Origin: an uncultured Woeseiaceae bacterium
GTDB taxonomy: Bacteria > Pseudomonadota > Gammaproteobacteria > Steroidobacterales > Woeseiaceae
Direction of reading: 5' to 3'
Length of the DNA: 34,893 nt
NCBI GenBank assembly: GCA_937944275.1
Contig: CALDZH010000026.1
Span: 1 to 34,893, forward strand
In this document: piece after piece, positions 1 through 8,176 of the stretch
Layout: each line of letters begins with the position of its first letter
Numbering within the stretch: position 1 is the stretch's first letter
The notes under the pieces: model-generated
The model's database searches: none
Told to the model about the DNA's origin: nothing
Seen by the model: the letters and a program-made list of their open reading frames with translations, nothing else
Made by a program: the position numbers and the translations under genes

Positions 1-60
1 GAAATTGGTGGCGGGTGGTGGCGCGTCAAAGACGGCCTCGAGTTCTGCCAGGCTCCTCAT
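1..60 (-). CDS. Unidentified protein, N-terminal 20 residues only (runs off the left edge)
   Basis: An ATG on the minus strand at 60-58 overlaps the TGA stop of shdrB2 (ATGA junction), and the frame stays open to the window edge. The visible peptide starts MRSLAELEAVF and then becomes Pro/Ala-rich. The overlap suggests translational coupling and membership of the sHdr operon. In known sHdr clusters the lipoate-binding protein gene lbpA often lies near this position, but the 20 visible residues do not resemble a GcvH-like N-terminus, so I do not name it. An AAGGA stretch about 12 bases upstream is a distant ribosome-binding site at best. Confidence 0.5.
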   Translation of the reverse strand, partial: MRSLAELEAVFDAPPPATNF

Positions 61-989
61 CCGAGGCCTTTTTCCTTGAGAAACTTCATCGAGTCAGAGA
101 CGTTCTCGTGCACGCCGACTTTTTTCGCCTTGAGACCCAGGGCCATACCAAGCAACTGGGTGAAATAGAGGATCTTGATGTCGACCTTTTCGCCTAGCGT
201 CTTCTCAGCCCGAATCTGGTGCATTTCGAGCCCGGAGTGGCAGGTCGGGCATTCCGTCGCGATGACATCTGCGCCCGACAATTTGGCCGCTTTGAGGATA
301 TTCAGCACGAGCTTCGTCGAGGTGTCACTATCCGAAAGCGTGTGGGCGCCACCGCAGCATGCGGTCTTGAGCGGAAAATCAACGTTTTCAGCGCCAGCGG
401 CGGCCAGCAGATCATCCATGAAGTGCGGCTTGGACGTCGACTCACTGCCCGGTCCCTGATCTTTTTCGGGAAAGATATGGCGTGGCCGCGTGTACATGCA
501 GCCGTAGTAGTTCGCAACCTTGATGCCGCTCAGCGAATTCTTGACGCGCTCAGCCAGGCCTTCCTCGCCGATCGAATCCTTTATCCAGTCGAGCGCGTGA
601 ATGGTCTCGACCTGGCCGGACTCGTAAGTCTTGTGCCCCGCTTTCTTTGACAGGCGATCAACCACTTCGACGGATTCCTCGTCGTTCGCCAGATCGTATT
701 CAGCCTTCTTGAGGTTGTGATAACAGCCATTACATGGCGCCATGACAACATCCATATCCATCTCGTTCGCCGCGGTCGACATGACCCGCGATGACAGATA
801 CGTCTGGATTTTCGGGTCGATGTTCTTGACCTCCATCGCGCCGCAGCAATTCCAGTCCTTGACCTCGACGAGATCGAGACCGAGTTTCTTGCCCACAGCC
901 TTCGTGGAGCGATTGTAAGCGTGGCCGGTTCCCTCGAGCGCGCAGCCCGGATAGTAGGCGACCTTCTTGTATTTGTCTTTCGTAGTCAT
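57..989 (-). CDS. shdrB2: sHdrB2, heterodisulfide reductase-like subunit B (two CCG domains)
   Basis: This 310-residue protein has two complete cysteine-rich CCG domains. The first uses C16, C48-C49, C86 and C89; the second uses C164, C211-C212, C247 and C250. In methanogen HdrB such motifs bind non-cubane [4Fe-4S] clusters that cleave disulfides. In the cytoplasmic sHdr complex of sulfur oxidisers, the B subunits are thought to oxidise sulfane sulfur carried on a lipoylated protein to sulfite. It is the last gene of the C1-B1-A-Hyp-C2-B2 set, 11 bp after shdrC2, and it overlaps the next gene by four bases. Length and motif integrity fit the B2 paralogue. No signal peptide is present, as expected for a cytoplasmic protein. 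Confidence 0.93.
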   Translation of the reverse strand: MTTKDKYKKVAYYPGCALEGTGHAYNRSTKAVGKKLGLDLVEVKDWNCCGAMEVKNIDPKIQTYLSSRVMSTAANEMDMDVVMAPCNGCYHNLKKAEYDLANDEESVEVVDRLSKKAGHKTYESGQVETIHALDWIKDSIGEEGLAERVKNSLSGIKVANYYGCMYTRPRHIFPEKDQGPGSESTSKPHFMDDLLAAAGAENVDFPLKTACCGGAHTLSDSDTSTKLVLNILKAAKLSGADVIATECPTCHSGLEMHQIRAEKTLGEKVDIKILYFTQLLGMALGLKAKKVGVHENVSDSMKFLKEKGLG

Positions 990-1000
990 CAGGTTCCTCG

Positions 1001-1768
1001 TCAGGCAGCCACGTCTTGCTTGGCCGTTTCAACCAGTTCGGCAAGACTCAGTGCCTGCGCCTGTTTCTCTTCTTGTTCGTCGATGTATTCCTCGAGCGCC
1101 GCCGATGCCCTCGACCAGTCGCTGGTCCTTGGTGCGAACAGGGTCGCAAGACCCATGCGCGTCAGCAGGCTGACAGGCAGGCCCTTCAGCATGCGCTTGA
1201 CCATTTCAACCATCCACGGCTGCATGAGCGCTTGTCCGGTTCTGGAGAAGAAGCGTCGTATAGTTCGGCTTTCTTCGATCTTGCCTGTCTTGACAATCTG
1301 CTCTGTGAAAACCTCGTCAAAATGCATCGAGGGCGATTTTGTCGTGTGCCCCTTTTTCTCGAGCCAGTGCGCGGTCGCTTTCATAACACCCTCGGGGAAC
1401 ACGTCGCGAGGACAGGCATACGTGCACTTGTTGCACGATACGCATTGCCAGATGATGTCTTTGTCGCGCAGCAATTCCGACTCATAGCCCATGCGGATAA
1501 GGTAGATCCAGTAGCGCGGGTTGAAGTCGGGGTTGATCGCATTGACCGTGCACGAGTTGGTGCAGGAGCCACACTGCCAGCAGCGATGAATGTGTTCGCC
1601 ACCCGGCAACGCCGCGATCTCTTCTTCCATGCTTTCGTTGTAATCCTTAACAACCCGGGTCTCAATGAACGTGCTCCAGTGGCCGGACACGTCGACACCG
1701 TCGAGAACCAGCTCATCGTGCGTGGTGAGATTCTCCGGGCGAATCAGCGATTTTTCATGAATGGGCAT
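1001..1768 (-). CDS. shdrC2: sHdrC2, heterodisulfide reductase-like subunit C (2x[4Fe-4S])
   Basis: The 255-residue protein carries two ferredoxin-type motifs: C63, C66, C69, C73, and C109, C112, C115, C119 followed by proline. The first cluster motif ends in Cys-Thr rather than the usual Cys-Pro. Family knowledge: HdrC-like subunits pass electrons between the flavin subunit (sHdrA) and the CCG-domain subunit (sHdrB). The gene sits 12 bp after the sHyp gene and 11 bp before shdrB2, the standard order in sHdr clusters. The ATG start at 1768 gives a soluble, hydrophilic N-terminus. It is distinguished from shdrC1 by position and by its partner. Confidence 0.92.
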   Translation of the reverse strand: MPIHEKSLIRPENLTTHDELVLDGVDVSGHWSTFIETRVVKDYNESMEEEIAALPGGEHIHRCWQCGSCTNSCTVNAINPDFNPRYWIYLIRMGYESELLRDKDIIWQCVSCNKCTYACPRDVFPEGVMKATAHWLEKKGHTTKSPSMHFDEVFTEQIVKTGKIEESRTIRRFFSRTGQALMQPWMVEMVKRMLKGLPVSLLTRMGLATLFAPRTSDWSRASAALEEYIDEQEEKQAQALSLAELVETAKQDVAA

Positions 1769-1780
1769 TCAGGTTTCCCG

Positions 1781-2626
1781 TTAGTTCAGCTTGGTGCTGT
1801 CATCAAGAACGAAAGCCTCGCCATTGATGGCCTTCAGACGAGTTCTGCCGTCACCCGGCTGGACCCCGTCCAGGCCAAGCAGGCGACGTGTGTGTTGCAT
1901 GGGATCTTCCGGTGCCGTGAAATCGGCGCGCAGGTAGCTGCCGCCCTGTTCGCAAATGTACTGCGCGTAAATCTGTGCACACAGCACATCAACGTAGAAC
2001 AGGACATCGCGGAAGATGCCATTTTCGCTCAGGAACTGACTAAGCTCCTCTCGCAGCATGATGTAGGTACCGTACCCATCGGCTACGGGTATCGTAATGT
2101 GATCGACGTTGTCACCGTGCCAGATCTCGCGAATGACGCCTGTGTTGGACTTCGCATCCCAAACCCAGCGATTCATGAGCGGCACGCGCTCAGGATCGGC
2201 ATTGTGCAGGAGTTCGACCGCGAGATCCTTCACCCAGCGATGCTTTTTGTCTGTCGGGAAACGACCGCAGAAACGGCTTATGCGGTTCTCGATGTGCTCG
2301 GCGTCATCAAAAAGCTCGACAATGCCCTCGCGCACGTCAACAAATGCATCCTCATTAAGCCACGCGCCGATACGGCGGCGTACAGTCGACATGAACGTGC
2401 AAAGACCTTTAAAGGTTTCGAGATCGAGTTCGGCAACATTGTTTTCGACGAGTGCCTGCTGGAACACCGCGCTCTTCAGTTTCACGGCATCGACGTAGCG
2501 TTCAATTCCGCCAAGCTCTTCGCTGCCATTGACCATGGCCTGGAAACCGGCCCGAATCGCAGGACCGTGAAGGTCGAGCACAGGGCGCTCCAACTCAAGC
2601 GGTTTCATTGCGGACCGGGTTGCCAT
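1781..2626 (-). CDS. Conserved sHdr-cluster hypothetical protein (sHyp)
   Basis: A 281-residue soluble protein with no recognisable cofactor motif: cysteines are few and scattered, and there is no Rossmann signature, signal peptide or membrane segment. It lies between shdrA and shdrC2 with gaps of 13 and 12 bp. That is exactly where all bacterial sHdr clusters of the C1-B1-A-Hyp-C2-B2 type carry a conserved gene of unknown function. Assignment rests on position and length, not on a motif. A structural or assembly role for the complex is an inference. The codons look like those of its neighbours and there is no sign of decay. Confidence 0.85.
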   Translation of the reverse strand: MATRSAMKPLELERPVLDLHGPAIRAGFQAMVNGSEELGGIERYVDAVKLKSAVFQQALVENNVAELDLETFKGLCTFMSTVRRRIGAWLNEDAFVDVREGIVELFDDAEHIENRISRFCGRFPTDKKHRWVKDLAVELLHNADPERVPLMNRWVWDAKSNTGVIREIWHGDNVDHITIPVADGYGTYIMLREELSQFLSENGIFRDVLFYVDVLCAQIYAQYICEQGGSYLRADFTAPEDPMQHTRRLLGLDGVQPGDGRTRLKAINGEAFVLDDSTKLN

Positions 2627-2639
2627 CAGTACGCGCGGC

Positions 2640-3683
2640 TTACGCCGACTTCAGATTCTTCGCGTTGGAAAGCACTGCCATGGCGCAGGCATGCCCTTGT
2701 GCGATCGAATCGTCGATGGTCTCCGGACCCGTCGCCGAACCAGCAACGTAAATACCGGGCCGAGACGTTTCGCCCATCGCGCCGTAGCGATGCGCGACGT
2801 CGATGTAGCCGTGTTCTTCCAGGTCTACGCCGAATGTCTCCGAAATCGCGGGATTCTCGACATTGGGATCCATGCCTATAGCATGCACAACCATATCGAA
2901 CGGAATCGTGATCGGGCGCTTGACCAGCGTATCTTCGCCTTTGACGATTAGCTTCTCGCCATCGGACGTCACTTCGGCGATACGTGCCTTGATGTATTTG
3001 ACTTTGAACTCTTCCTGGCTCTTCCAGTAATACTTCGTCTCGTACAGTCCGAAAGTACGGATATCCATGTAGTAGATGTACACATGGCAATCAGGCAACT
3101 CTTCACGAATTTCCATCGCCATATTCGACGATACGGTGCAGCAAATTTTCGAGCACCACTCGCGGCCAATCTGGCGATCACGCGAGCCAACGCAGAGAAG
3201 AATCGCGACACGTTTCGGCTTGCGGCCATCGGACGGGCAACGCACACCGTCGCCTGACGAGATCATCTGCTCGACCTGCGTAGTCGTGACGACGTCCGGG
3301 TAAGTGCCGAAACCCCATTCAGGCTTGTTGACCGAATCAAAATGCGTGAAGCCACTGCAGAGTATGACCGCCTCGGCTTCGACAGCGTCGCCATTGGACA
3401 GCTTGGCTGTGAAATCGCCCGGCGTACCGTCAAAATCCGTGACGGTTGCGCCCGTTACAACTGAGACACCGGCTTCATCCTCGACGCGTTTGACCATGCC
3501 ACCGATCGCATCTTTCGCCCACTCGCCCGTAGGCACGAGCTTGGCGTAGCCGGACAAAATCGGCGCACCGCCAAGTTTGTCTTCTTTCTCGACGATGACA
3601 CACTCCTTGCCAACCGAGGCAAGACTGTGAGCTGCGGCCAAACCGGCAGGTCCGCCGCCAATAACTAGAACAGGTTTACTCAT
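2640..3683 (-). CDS. shdrA: sHdrA, FAD- and Fe-S-binding core subunit of the sHdr complex
   Basis: The 347-residue flavoprotein opens with a dinucleotide-binding GGGPAG motif (residues 9-14). It has the HdrA cysteine set C164, C177, C181, C182 (CVGSRD followed by CSKICC) and ends with a second FAD signature (GSATGPETIDDSIAQG). It is about half the length of methanogen HdrA and lacks the extra N- and C-terminal ferredoxin regions, as is usual for sHdrA. It should receive electrons from sulfane-sulfur oxidation and pass them to NAD+ or another acceptor; that direction is inferred from the sulfur-oxidising context. It sits 9 bp after shdrB1. Four key cysteines are intact, so it should bind its [4Fe-4S] cluster. 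Confidence 0.94.
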   Translation of the reverse strand: MSKPVLVIGGGPAGLAAAHSLASVGKECVIVEKEDKLGGAPILSGYAKLVPTGEWAKDAIGGMVKRVEDEAGVSVVTGATVTDFDGTPGDFTAKLSNGDAVEAEAVILCSGFTHFDSVNKPEWGFGTYPDVVTTTQVEQMISSGDGVRCPSDGRKPKRVAILLCVGSRDRQIGREWCSKICCTVSSNMAMEIREELPDCHVYIYYMDIRTFGLYETKYYWKSQEEFKVKYIKARIAEVTSDGEKLIVKGEDTLVKRPITIPFDMVVHAIGMDPNVENPAISETFGVDLEEHGYIDVAHRYGAMGETSRPGIYVAGSATGPETIDDSIAQGHACAMAVLSNAKNLKSA

Positions 3684-3692
3684 TTTTATTGC

Positions 3693-5072
3693 CTATGTCT
3701 CTTGGCCCTTATTCTCTATGGCTTTGAAGCCTGGGCCCGATGTAATCATCAAACGCGGGTCGTAAAGGGTCTCGCCCCTGCCCGCTTCCACGTCCTTCAG
3801 GTACAACTCGAACTCTGCTTTTTTCGCCTGCCAGTCGATGCCCAGCTTTTCCATCAGTTGCTCCGTCGGCGAAGCATGCCAGTGCGATTGCACAATCTTG
3901 TAGGGATGCGCGCCACAAACCAGGGCCGCGAACTGGATGTCGGCAAGTACCGGCAGCTCCACCGGTTTACCGACTGCTGCGCCGATCCACTGATTCTTAT
4001 CAAGCGTCGTTATGCAGCCCGTGTCGTGGCCAACCATCATGTCAGCGCGCGCCTCTTCCTGCGCTACCCGCAACTTGCGGTCAATGGCAAACGAACGCGT
4101 GAATTCGCGTTCTGAAATGATGTGGCGGAAACCAAAACCACAGCAGTCGTACCAGGTCGAGTAGTCGATGACCTGCGTACCCAGCGTTTCCAGCACGCCC
4201 GTAGTAACAGCAACGCGATTGCCTTCGAGAATATCGTCATCGTAAATGGCGTCCTCGGGAACCATTTTGTAGACATGACATGCCGGATGCACCGTGGCGC
4301 GAATGTTGCTGCAATCGATGACCTGGTGTTCCTTAATGCGATCGCGCATCACGTGCACCCATTCCGAATAATGCACAACCTCTTCCGGAATCAGGAGTTT
4401 GCCGTCAACGAGACGGCCGAGCTTGCCCAGAATAGTCTTGACGCGTTCGCGTAGCTTCGCTGAGTGCAACAGGTAACCACGTACTTCCTTGTAGTTACCG
4501 AACGACGTGCCGCAATGCACCAGCGGGTAGAAGTAGCCGTCCGGCAACCCCTGCGCTTTCGCGGAGACGTAGGCTTGATGGAAGTTCCGCAGGAATACAG
4601 CCGCCAGGCTCTCGATGTTGCCGATGCCCGAACCGTGGTAGTTCCATGCCGTACATGAGGTCTGGTCAGTCTCATCAAGGTACTTGATGTCCATCTTGTT
4701 CATAAGCCACAAGAGGGATGCGGGGTAACCCGGAATGTTGCCGCACTGGCCGCAGGACTTGTGATGCCAGAGCTGCGTCGTCGGGATCTTCTTGTCCCAG
4801 CCATACAGGGTCTTGACCGTAACCGGTGCGTGCTCGTCCGTGACCCGATGCACGACGATTTCGCCGTCTTTCTCGAGTTCCCACATGGCGTCGCGCACGT
4901 CCTCAACGCGATCCTTGTTTGTCAGCATCGAGCGCTTGTTGACAATTTGCTCAACCCAGACTGTTGCTACCTGGGCATCTTTCTCTGAGAGATTTGCGTC
5001 CGTCCATTCGGCGCCATGGCCAGTAAAACGCTCACCGCCGTTGTTGTCACCGTTACCGTTACCTGTCGTCAT
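3693..5072 (-). CDS. shdrB1: sHdrB1, heterodisulfide reductase-like subunit B with degenerate CCG domains
   Basis: The 459-residue protein belongs to the HdrB family by its second domain (C265, C310-C311, C353) and by its place between shdrC1 and shdrA. The cysteine sets are incomplete. The N-terminal domain shows C107/C110, C140 and C187, but has SCTAW instead of a CCG. The C-terminal domain has C353 with threonine (T356) where the second Cys of the CxxC would be. An N-terminal extension of about 100 residues precedes the first motif and starts with a low-complexity Gly/Asn stretch. B1 paralogues are known to diverge from the canonical pattern, so this is probably a family trait rather than damage. 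It may bind an atypical cluster. Confidence 0.9.
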   Translation of the reverse strand: MTTGNGNGDNNGGERFTGHGAEWTDANLSEKDAQVATVWVEQIVNKRSMLTNKDRVEDVRDAMWELEKDGEIVVHRVTDEHAPVTVKTLYGWDKKIPTTQLWHHKSCGQCGNIPGYPASLLWLMNKMDIKYLDETDQTSCTAWNYHGSGIGNIESLAAVFLRNFHQAYVSAKAQGLPDGYFYPLVHCGTSFGNYKEVRGYLLHSAKLRERVKTILGKLGRLVDGKLLIPEEVVHYSEWVHVMRDRIKEHQVIDCSNIRATVHPACHVYKMVPEDAIYDDDILEGNRVAVTTGVLETLGTQVIDYSTWYDCCGFGFRHIISEREFTRSFAIDRKLRVAQEEARADMMVGHDTGCITTLDKNQWIGAAVGKPVELPVLADIQFAALVCGAHPYKIVQSHWHASPTEQLMEKLGIDWQAKKAEFELYLKDVEAGRGETLYDPRLMITSGPGFKAIENKGQET

Positions 5073-5092
5073 AATTCATTCACCTCAATCGG

Positions 5093-5839
5093 TCAGTCGT
5101 CGTCCTGTTCATCCATCCAATCCTCATAGTCATCACGTTTTTCATCCATAATGTCGAGAATTACGTCGAACAGGTTTTCGTCGATGGTTTCAAGACTGTC
5201 GAGCACGCCTGTCTCTTCCCAGATCGTGTACAACTCAACCGATGTCTTGAGATTTACTTCCCACGCTGTCTTGGTTGTGTGCAGTGTGGGCATGGGGATG
5301 GCTTTGCGCAGAGTTGCCAGTGGAGCGTCAACCTTGGAGACATTCGGCCCCCAGTCCGCAAAGCCTTCGGGATTGATCATGTCGGGTGACAGTTGGTTAC
5401 CCGTCGAGATGAGCTTCAGCATGACCCGGCTGAACGGACGCAGCACGCTCTTCGCGGACTCCATGCCGTGCTTAATGGCGGTCTCGCGCATGAGCATGAC
5501 CAGGCCACCGGGGGAATTGCCAAAGGGGCAGCGTGCCGCACACGTGTAACACTGTGCGCACGACCAGATCTTCTCCTGCATCGCATCGTAGATGCCTTCG
5601 AGATTCTCGGTCCAAAGCAGCTGCACAATCTCGCGCGGGCTGAAATCATAGTAATGCGCCGCCGGGCACGTTGCCGTGCAAATGCCACAGTTCAGGCAAC
5701 CGTTGAGCTCATGGTCGAACCTGAGGTCGCCCTGAATGTCCTGGAAGATTTCCTCCAGTTGTTCACGTTCAACAGGGAGCGCGTCCGATACCGGATCACC
5801 AATGAATTCCTGGATTCGGGACGTTGAGGAATGGGACAT
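5093..5839 (-). CDS. shdrC1: sHdrC1, heterodisulfide reductase-like subunit C (2x[4Fe-4S])
   Basis: The 248-residue protein has two textbook CxxCxxCxxxCP motifs (C48, C51, C54, C58 and C94, C97, C100, C104), the HdrC electron-transfer module. The C-terminus is strongly acidic (the last dozen residues are mostly Asp/Glu), perhaps for docking. It is the first structural gene of the sHdr set, 19 bp after the DsrE gene and 20 bp before shdrB1. It should relay electrons between sHdrB1 and sHdrA in the cytoplasm. The ATG at 5839 is the natural start. The alternative name, succinate dehydrogenase/fumarate reductase iron-sulfur protein, is an over-general annotation. Confidence 0.93.
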   Translation of the reverse strand: MSHSSTSRIQEFIGDPVSDALPVEREQLEEIFQDIQGDLRFDHELNGCLNCGICTATCPAAHYYDFSPREIVQLLWTENLEGIYDAMQEKIWSCAQCYTCAARCPFGNSPGGLVMLMRETAIKHGMESAKSVLRPFSRVMLKLISTGNQLSPDMINPEGFADWGPNVSKVDAPLATLRKAIPMPTLHTTKTAWEVNLKTSVELYTIWEETGVLDSLETIDENLFDVILDIMDEKRDDYEDWMDEQDDD

Positions 5840-5858
5840 GTAGTCGGACCTCTAAAAC

Positions 5859-6236
5859 TTAGTAAGACAGAACCCTGCAGTCACCTTCCATGACTTCTTC
5901 GATGAGGTGAGCACCGCCAACGATGCCTTCACACTCGGGAATCAGATCGTCCTTGGTCATATCGAACAGATCGAGATTTGGTGAACAGCAGTAGAACTTG
6001 GCGCCAGCCTCGTGTGCATCCTGGATGAAGCTGTAAACGGATTTCGGTGAGCCTTCCTTGACAAAAAGCTTCTCGGCCACGCCCTTTTTCATGAGCCGGC
6101 CCGAGGTTGCCGTACAAATCACGTCAACTTCGTAGTCCATCGCGGCCGCGACCGTTGCCTGGAAAATGGGTGCGCCGAGCTCCTCGCCATTCCGCGGGTC
6201 AGTATTCGCCATAACAATGATGAGTTTTTCTGCCAT
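5859..6236 (-). CDS. dsrE: DsrE-family sulfurtransferase (DsrE3C-like, inferred)
   Basis: This 125-residue single-domain protein has the DsrE/F fold pattern: an N-terminal beta strand LIIVMANTDP and alternating strands and helices. A neighbouring cysteine pair, C83-C84 in FYCCSPN, is a plausible persulfide-carrying site, and C102 lies after it. It lies directly upstream of shdrC1 (19 bp). Known sHdr clusters carry a DsrE3 paralogue there that delivers sulfane sulfur to the complex. The exact DsrE3 subtype is my inference from position and the double cysteine. The ribosome-binding site AAGGGA lies about 9 bases before the ATG. The 52-bp gap upstream is the widest in the minus-strand series. 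Confidence 0.85.
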   Translation of the reverse strand: MAEKLIIVMANTDPRNGEELGAPIFQATVAAAMDYEVDVICTATSGRLMKKGVAEKLFVKEGSPKSVYSFIQDAHEAGAKFYCCSPNLDLFDMTKDDLIPECEGIVGGAHLIEEVMEGDCRVLSY

Positions 6237-6256
6237 TTTATTGATTCCCTTGCGAT

Positions 6257-6270
6257 TAGGCCTTCGCCTA
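6257..6270. repeat. Small inverted repeat in the gat-dsrE gap
   Basis: TAGGC-CTTC-GCCTA forms a 5-bp stem with a 4-base loop in the 52-bp space between the amidotransferase-like gene and dsrE. It has no T-run, so it is not an intrinsic terminator. It could be an mRNA processing hairpin or chance. Confidence 0.3.
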
Positions 6271-6288
6271 GCAGCGCATTAGCATATC

Positions 6289-7086
6289 CTAAATTACTTG
6301 TGCGTCCAATTCCCCTGCACTCTCCGCCGCTTTTGGCGAGGACATCAGGGACGTGCATTGCACAAGGCCAGTCATTATCGGCACCAGCTGATCCTCGAGG
6401 ACGGTCTGTAGCGCACGTAATTTCTCGAGTTGCTCCGCCGTGTCGGTGGGCACTTCTTCAAACTCCATTATCAGGTCTTCGACCATGCCCAGTTTTATGC
6501 CCGGATTGCCCGAAAAACCAAAAGCATTTTCTCCAACTTGCCAGACTGCGGGCCGGTCGAGATTATCGGTTGCCAACACCGTTGCATGAGCTGGCAATAC
6601 GGGCCAGTCACGCATATAGACAACCTGGTTGAAGTGCTGTGGCAGATACCCGTTGAGCGCATCGTCGTGCGTGCGCGTCGCTGTCAGGATTTCAAACGTC
6701 AGGTCGCGCGCCTCGACACCGCCACCGGCCGCGAGCGCCAGGATTTGAGCTCCAAGCCCGATGCCGACAACCGGCGTACCCTCTGCCAGCGTCTGCCGGG
6801 TCAGCTCGACTTCCTCAGCCAGCGTCGGCAGGTCGCGAGACCCCGCCGCGCCCCAGGGTCCTCCTCCGAGAAGGATCATGGCATCCGCGGGTACGTCGCT
6901 TGCCGGGAGTTTACCGGCGGCAAACGGCCGGAAATACTGGAAGCGGACGCGTCGGCCTTCGAGATGATCCTCCATGCGGCCGAGGTATTCACCGGCTGTA
7001 TGCTGAATCACGGCCACGACGTTCATCGGATCCGCCTCATTAGCGGCGAGAACGAATGCGTCGTCGTTGCTTTTGCACTCCGCCAC
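6289..7086 (-). CDS. Class I glutamine amidotransferase-like protein lacking the catalytic cysteine (Gat)
   Basis: The fold is that of a class I (GuaA-type) glutaminase domain: the oxyanion strand LLGGGPWGA (residues 72-80) and the nucleophile elbow VVGIGLGAQ (106-114). In active enzymes that elbow reads G-x-C-x-G. Here the Cys is glycine 110 (codon GGG), and no His-x-Glu dyad is seen near the C-terminal FSGNPGIK segment. It should not hydrolyse glutamine. A gat gene is a known companion of lipoate-assembly genes in sHdr clusters, of unclear role. The open frame begins with GTG at 7086, 2 bp after the ligase stop with AAGGGG upstream; an ATG at 7026 with GAGG upstream is an alternative that fits the family N-terminus. 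Confidence 0.8.
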   Translation of the reverse strand: MAECKSNDDAFVLAANEADPMNVVAVIQHTAGEYLGRMEDHLEGRRVRFQYFRPFAAGKLPASDVPADAMILLGGGPWGAAGSRDLPTLAEEVELTRQTLAEGTPVVGIGLGAQILALAAGGGVEARDLTFEILTATRTHDDALNGYLPQHFNQVVYMRDWPVLPAHATVLATDNLDRPAVWQVGENAFGFSGNPGIKLGMVEDLIMEFEEVPTDTAEQLEKLRALQTVLEDQLVPIMTGLVQCTSLMSSPKAAESAGELDAQVI

Positions 7087-7088
7087 TC

Positions 7089-8165
7089 TCAGGCCCCTTG
7101 TCGTTTCGCGAGCGCGTCGTTGATCGACGCGATGAAGTCGTCTGCCGTGACGCTGAGTGTATCGATGCTCGCCTTGGCAAAAAACTTCCTGATGGTTCGC
7201 TCGACGTCCTCGAGCCGGGTTCCAATCAACGTCGCCTCGAGATCGAAAATGGTCCGCGGCGGAGTAACGAAGAAGTCGCCTGTCAACAGGGCACGTTGCA
7301 ATATGCCCAGTGTCGGTCCTTCGAGCTTCACGAATGCATTAATAGTCCCGCCTGCGCCTGTGTGTGTGCCTTCAAGTAGCTTGTCACCGCGGCCGGGATT
7401 GTCGATATCGGCGACAAACTCGTCGGTACCGATTTCTTCATCGTAATGCTCTTGGGCAAGGGCTTCCTCAGCTTCAGTAATCTCGCCAGGTTCGGCCGAG
7501 ATACCCAGGACATCGGTGAACCCCTTGACCAGCGCGGCCTTGATTGTCTCTACATCAGGCAGATCATCACCGAGCAGCTCCTTGAGCGTGACGACGCGCT
7601 GCTCCGCGGTATCCAGGTTGTGTTTCGCTATCTTGGCGGCCGGGATATTCAGTGCGTTGACCATCTGCGCCGGGTTCATGTCTACCAGAACGGTGCCCTG
7701 GTATATCAGGACCTCGCCGTCGAAAAAGCCGCCCGTACCGCTGATCTTGCGTCCATCAACCTCGATATCGTTGCGTGGCCGAAACTTGGCATCGACGCCG
7801 AGTTCTCCCAGGCCGGCGGCTGCCGCATTACATATCTCGCGCGCAAGACATGGCAACTTTGAAATGCCCAGTGACTTGCGGTGGAAGACCAGCTCCCACC
7901 CTAGTTGTCCTTCGTCAAGGTAAATCGCACCACCGCCGGTGATGCGACGGACAGTGCCGATACCGTTTGCAGCGCAATAGTCGAGGTTGATCTCGTGCGA
8001 CAGATCCTGGTGACGACCGAGAAGAGCCGTCGGCGGGAATCGCAAAAAGCGGATGGTGTCCGGTACCTTGTTCTGCTGCCTGAGCTCGATCAGCGCCATA
8101 TCGAACGCAATGTTCGACCGCCCCTCTCGAACGCCCGTGTCAATTAAGCGAAACGGCTTGCTCAT
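7089..8165 (-). CDS. lplA: Lipoate-protein ligase sLpl(AB), two-domain
   Basis: The 358-residue ligase has the lipoate/lipoyl-AMP site RRITGGGAIY (73-82) and the catalytic-lysine motif GRKISGTGG (K140) in the large catalytic domain. About 100 further residues form the small accessory domain, so adenylation and transfer can occur in one chain, as in Escherichia coli LplA. In sHdr clusters this ligase (sLpl(AB)) attaches lipoate or octanoate specifically to the sulfur-oxidation carrier LbpA rather than to 2-oxoacid dehydrogenases; the pathway is established, while use here is inferred from context. It lies 11 bp after the radical-SAM gene and 2 bp before the amidotransferase-like gene. The cytoplasmic location fits the absence of a signal. 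Confidence 0.92.
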   Translation of the reverse strand: MSKPFRLIDTGVREGRSNIAFDMALIELRQQNKVPDTIRFLRFPPTALLGRHQDLSHEINLDYCAANGIGTVRRITGGGAIYLDEGQLGWELVFHRKSLGISKLPCLAREICNAAAAGLGELGVDAKFRPRNDIEVDGRKISGTGGFFDGEVLIYQGTVLVDMNPAQMVNALNIPAAKIAKHNLDTAEQRVVTLKELLGDDLPDVETIKAALVKGFTDVLGISAEPGEITEAEEALAQEHYDEEIGTDEFVADIDNPGRGDKLLEGTHTGAGGTINAFVKLEGPTLGILQRALLTGDFFVTPPRTIFDLEATLIGTRLEDVERTIRKFFAKASIDTLSVTADDFIASINDALAKRQGA

Positions 8166-8176
8166 AAACCTGCTTC

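Noticed and set aside
1016-2881. Long plus-strand open frame (621 codons) opposite shdrC2, sHyp and shdrA
   Set aside because: It spans three well-supported minus-strand genes, has no domain signature and is typical antisense openness in GC-rich coding DNA.
6257-6270. Hairpin as terminator between the amidotransferase-like gene and dsrE
   Set aside because: Stem is only 5 bp and no T-run follows on either strand.
7027-7086. Extended N-terminus of the amidotransferase-like protein from GTG 7086
   Set aside because: Not rejected outright, but the ATG at 7026 with GAGG may be the real start; the first 20 residues carry no family motif.
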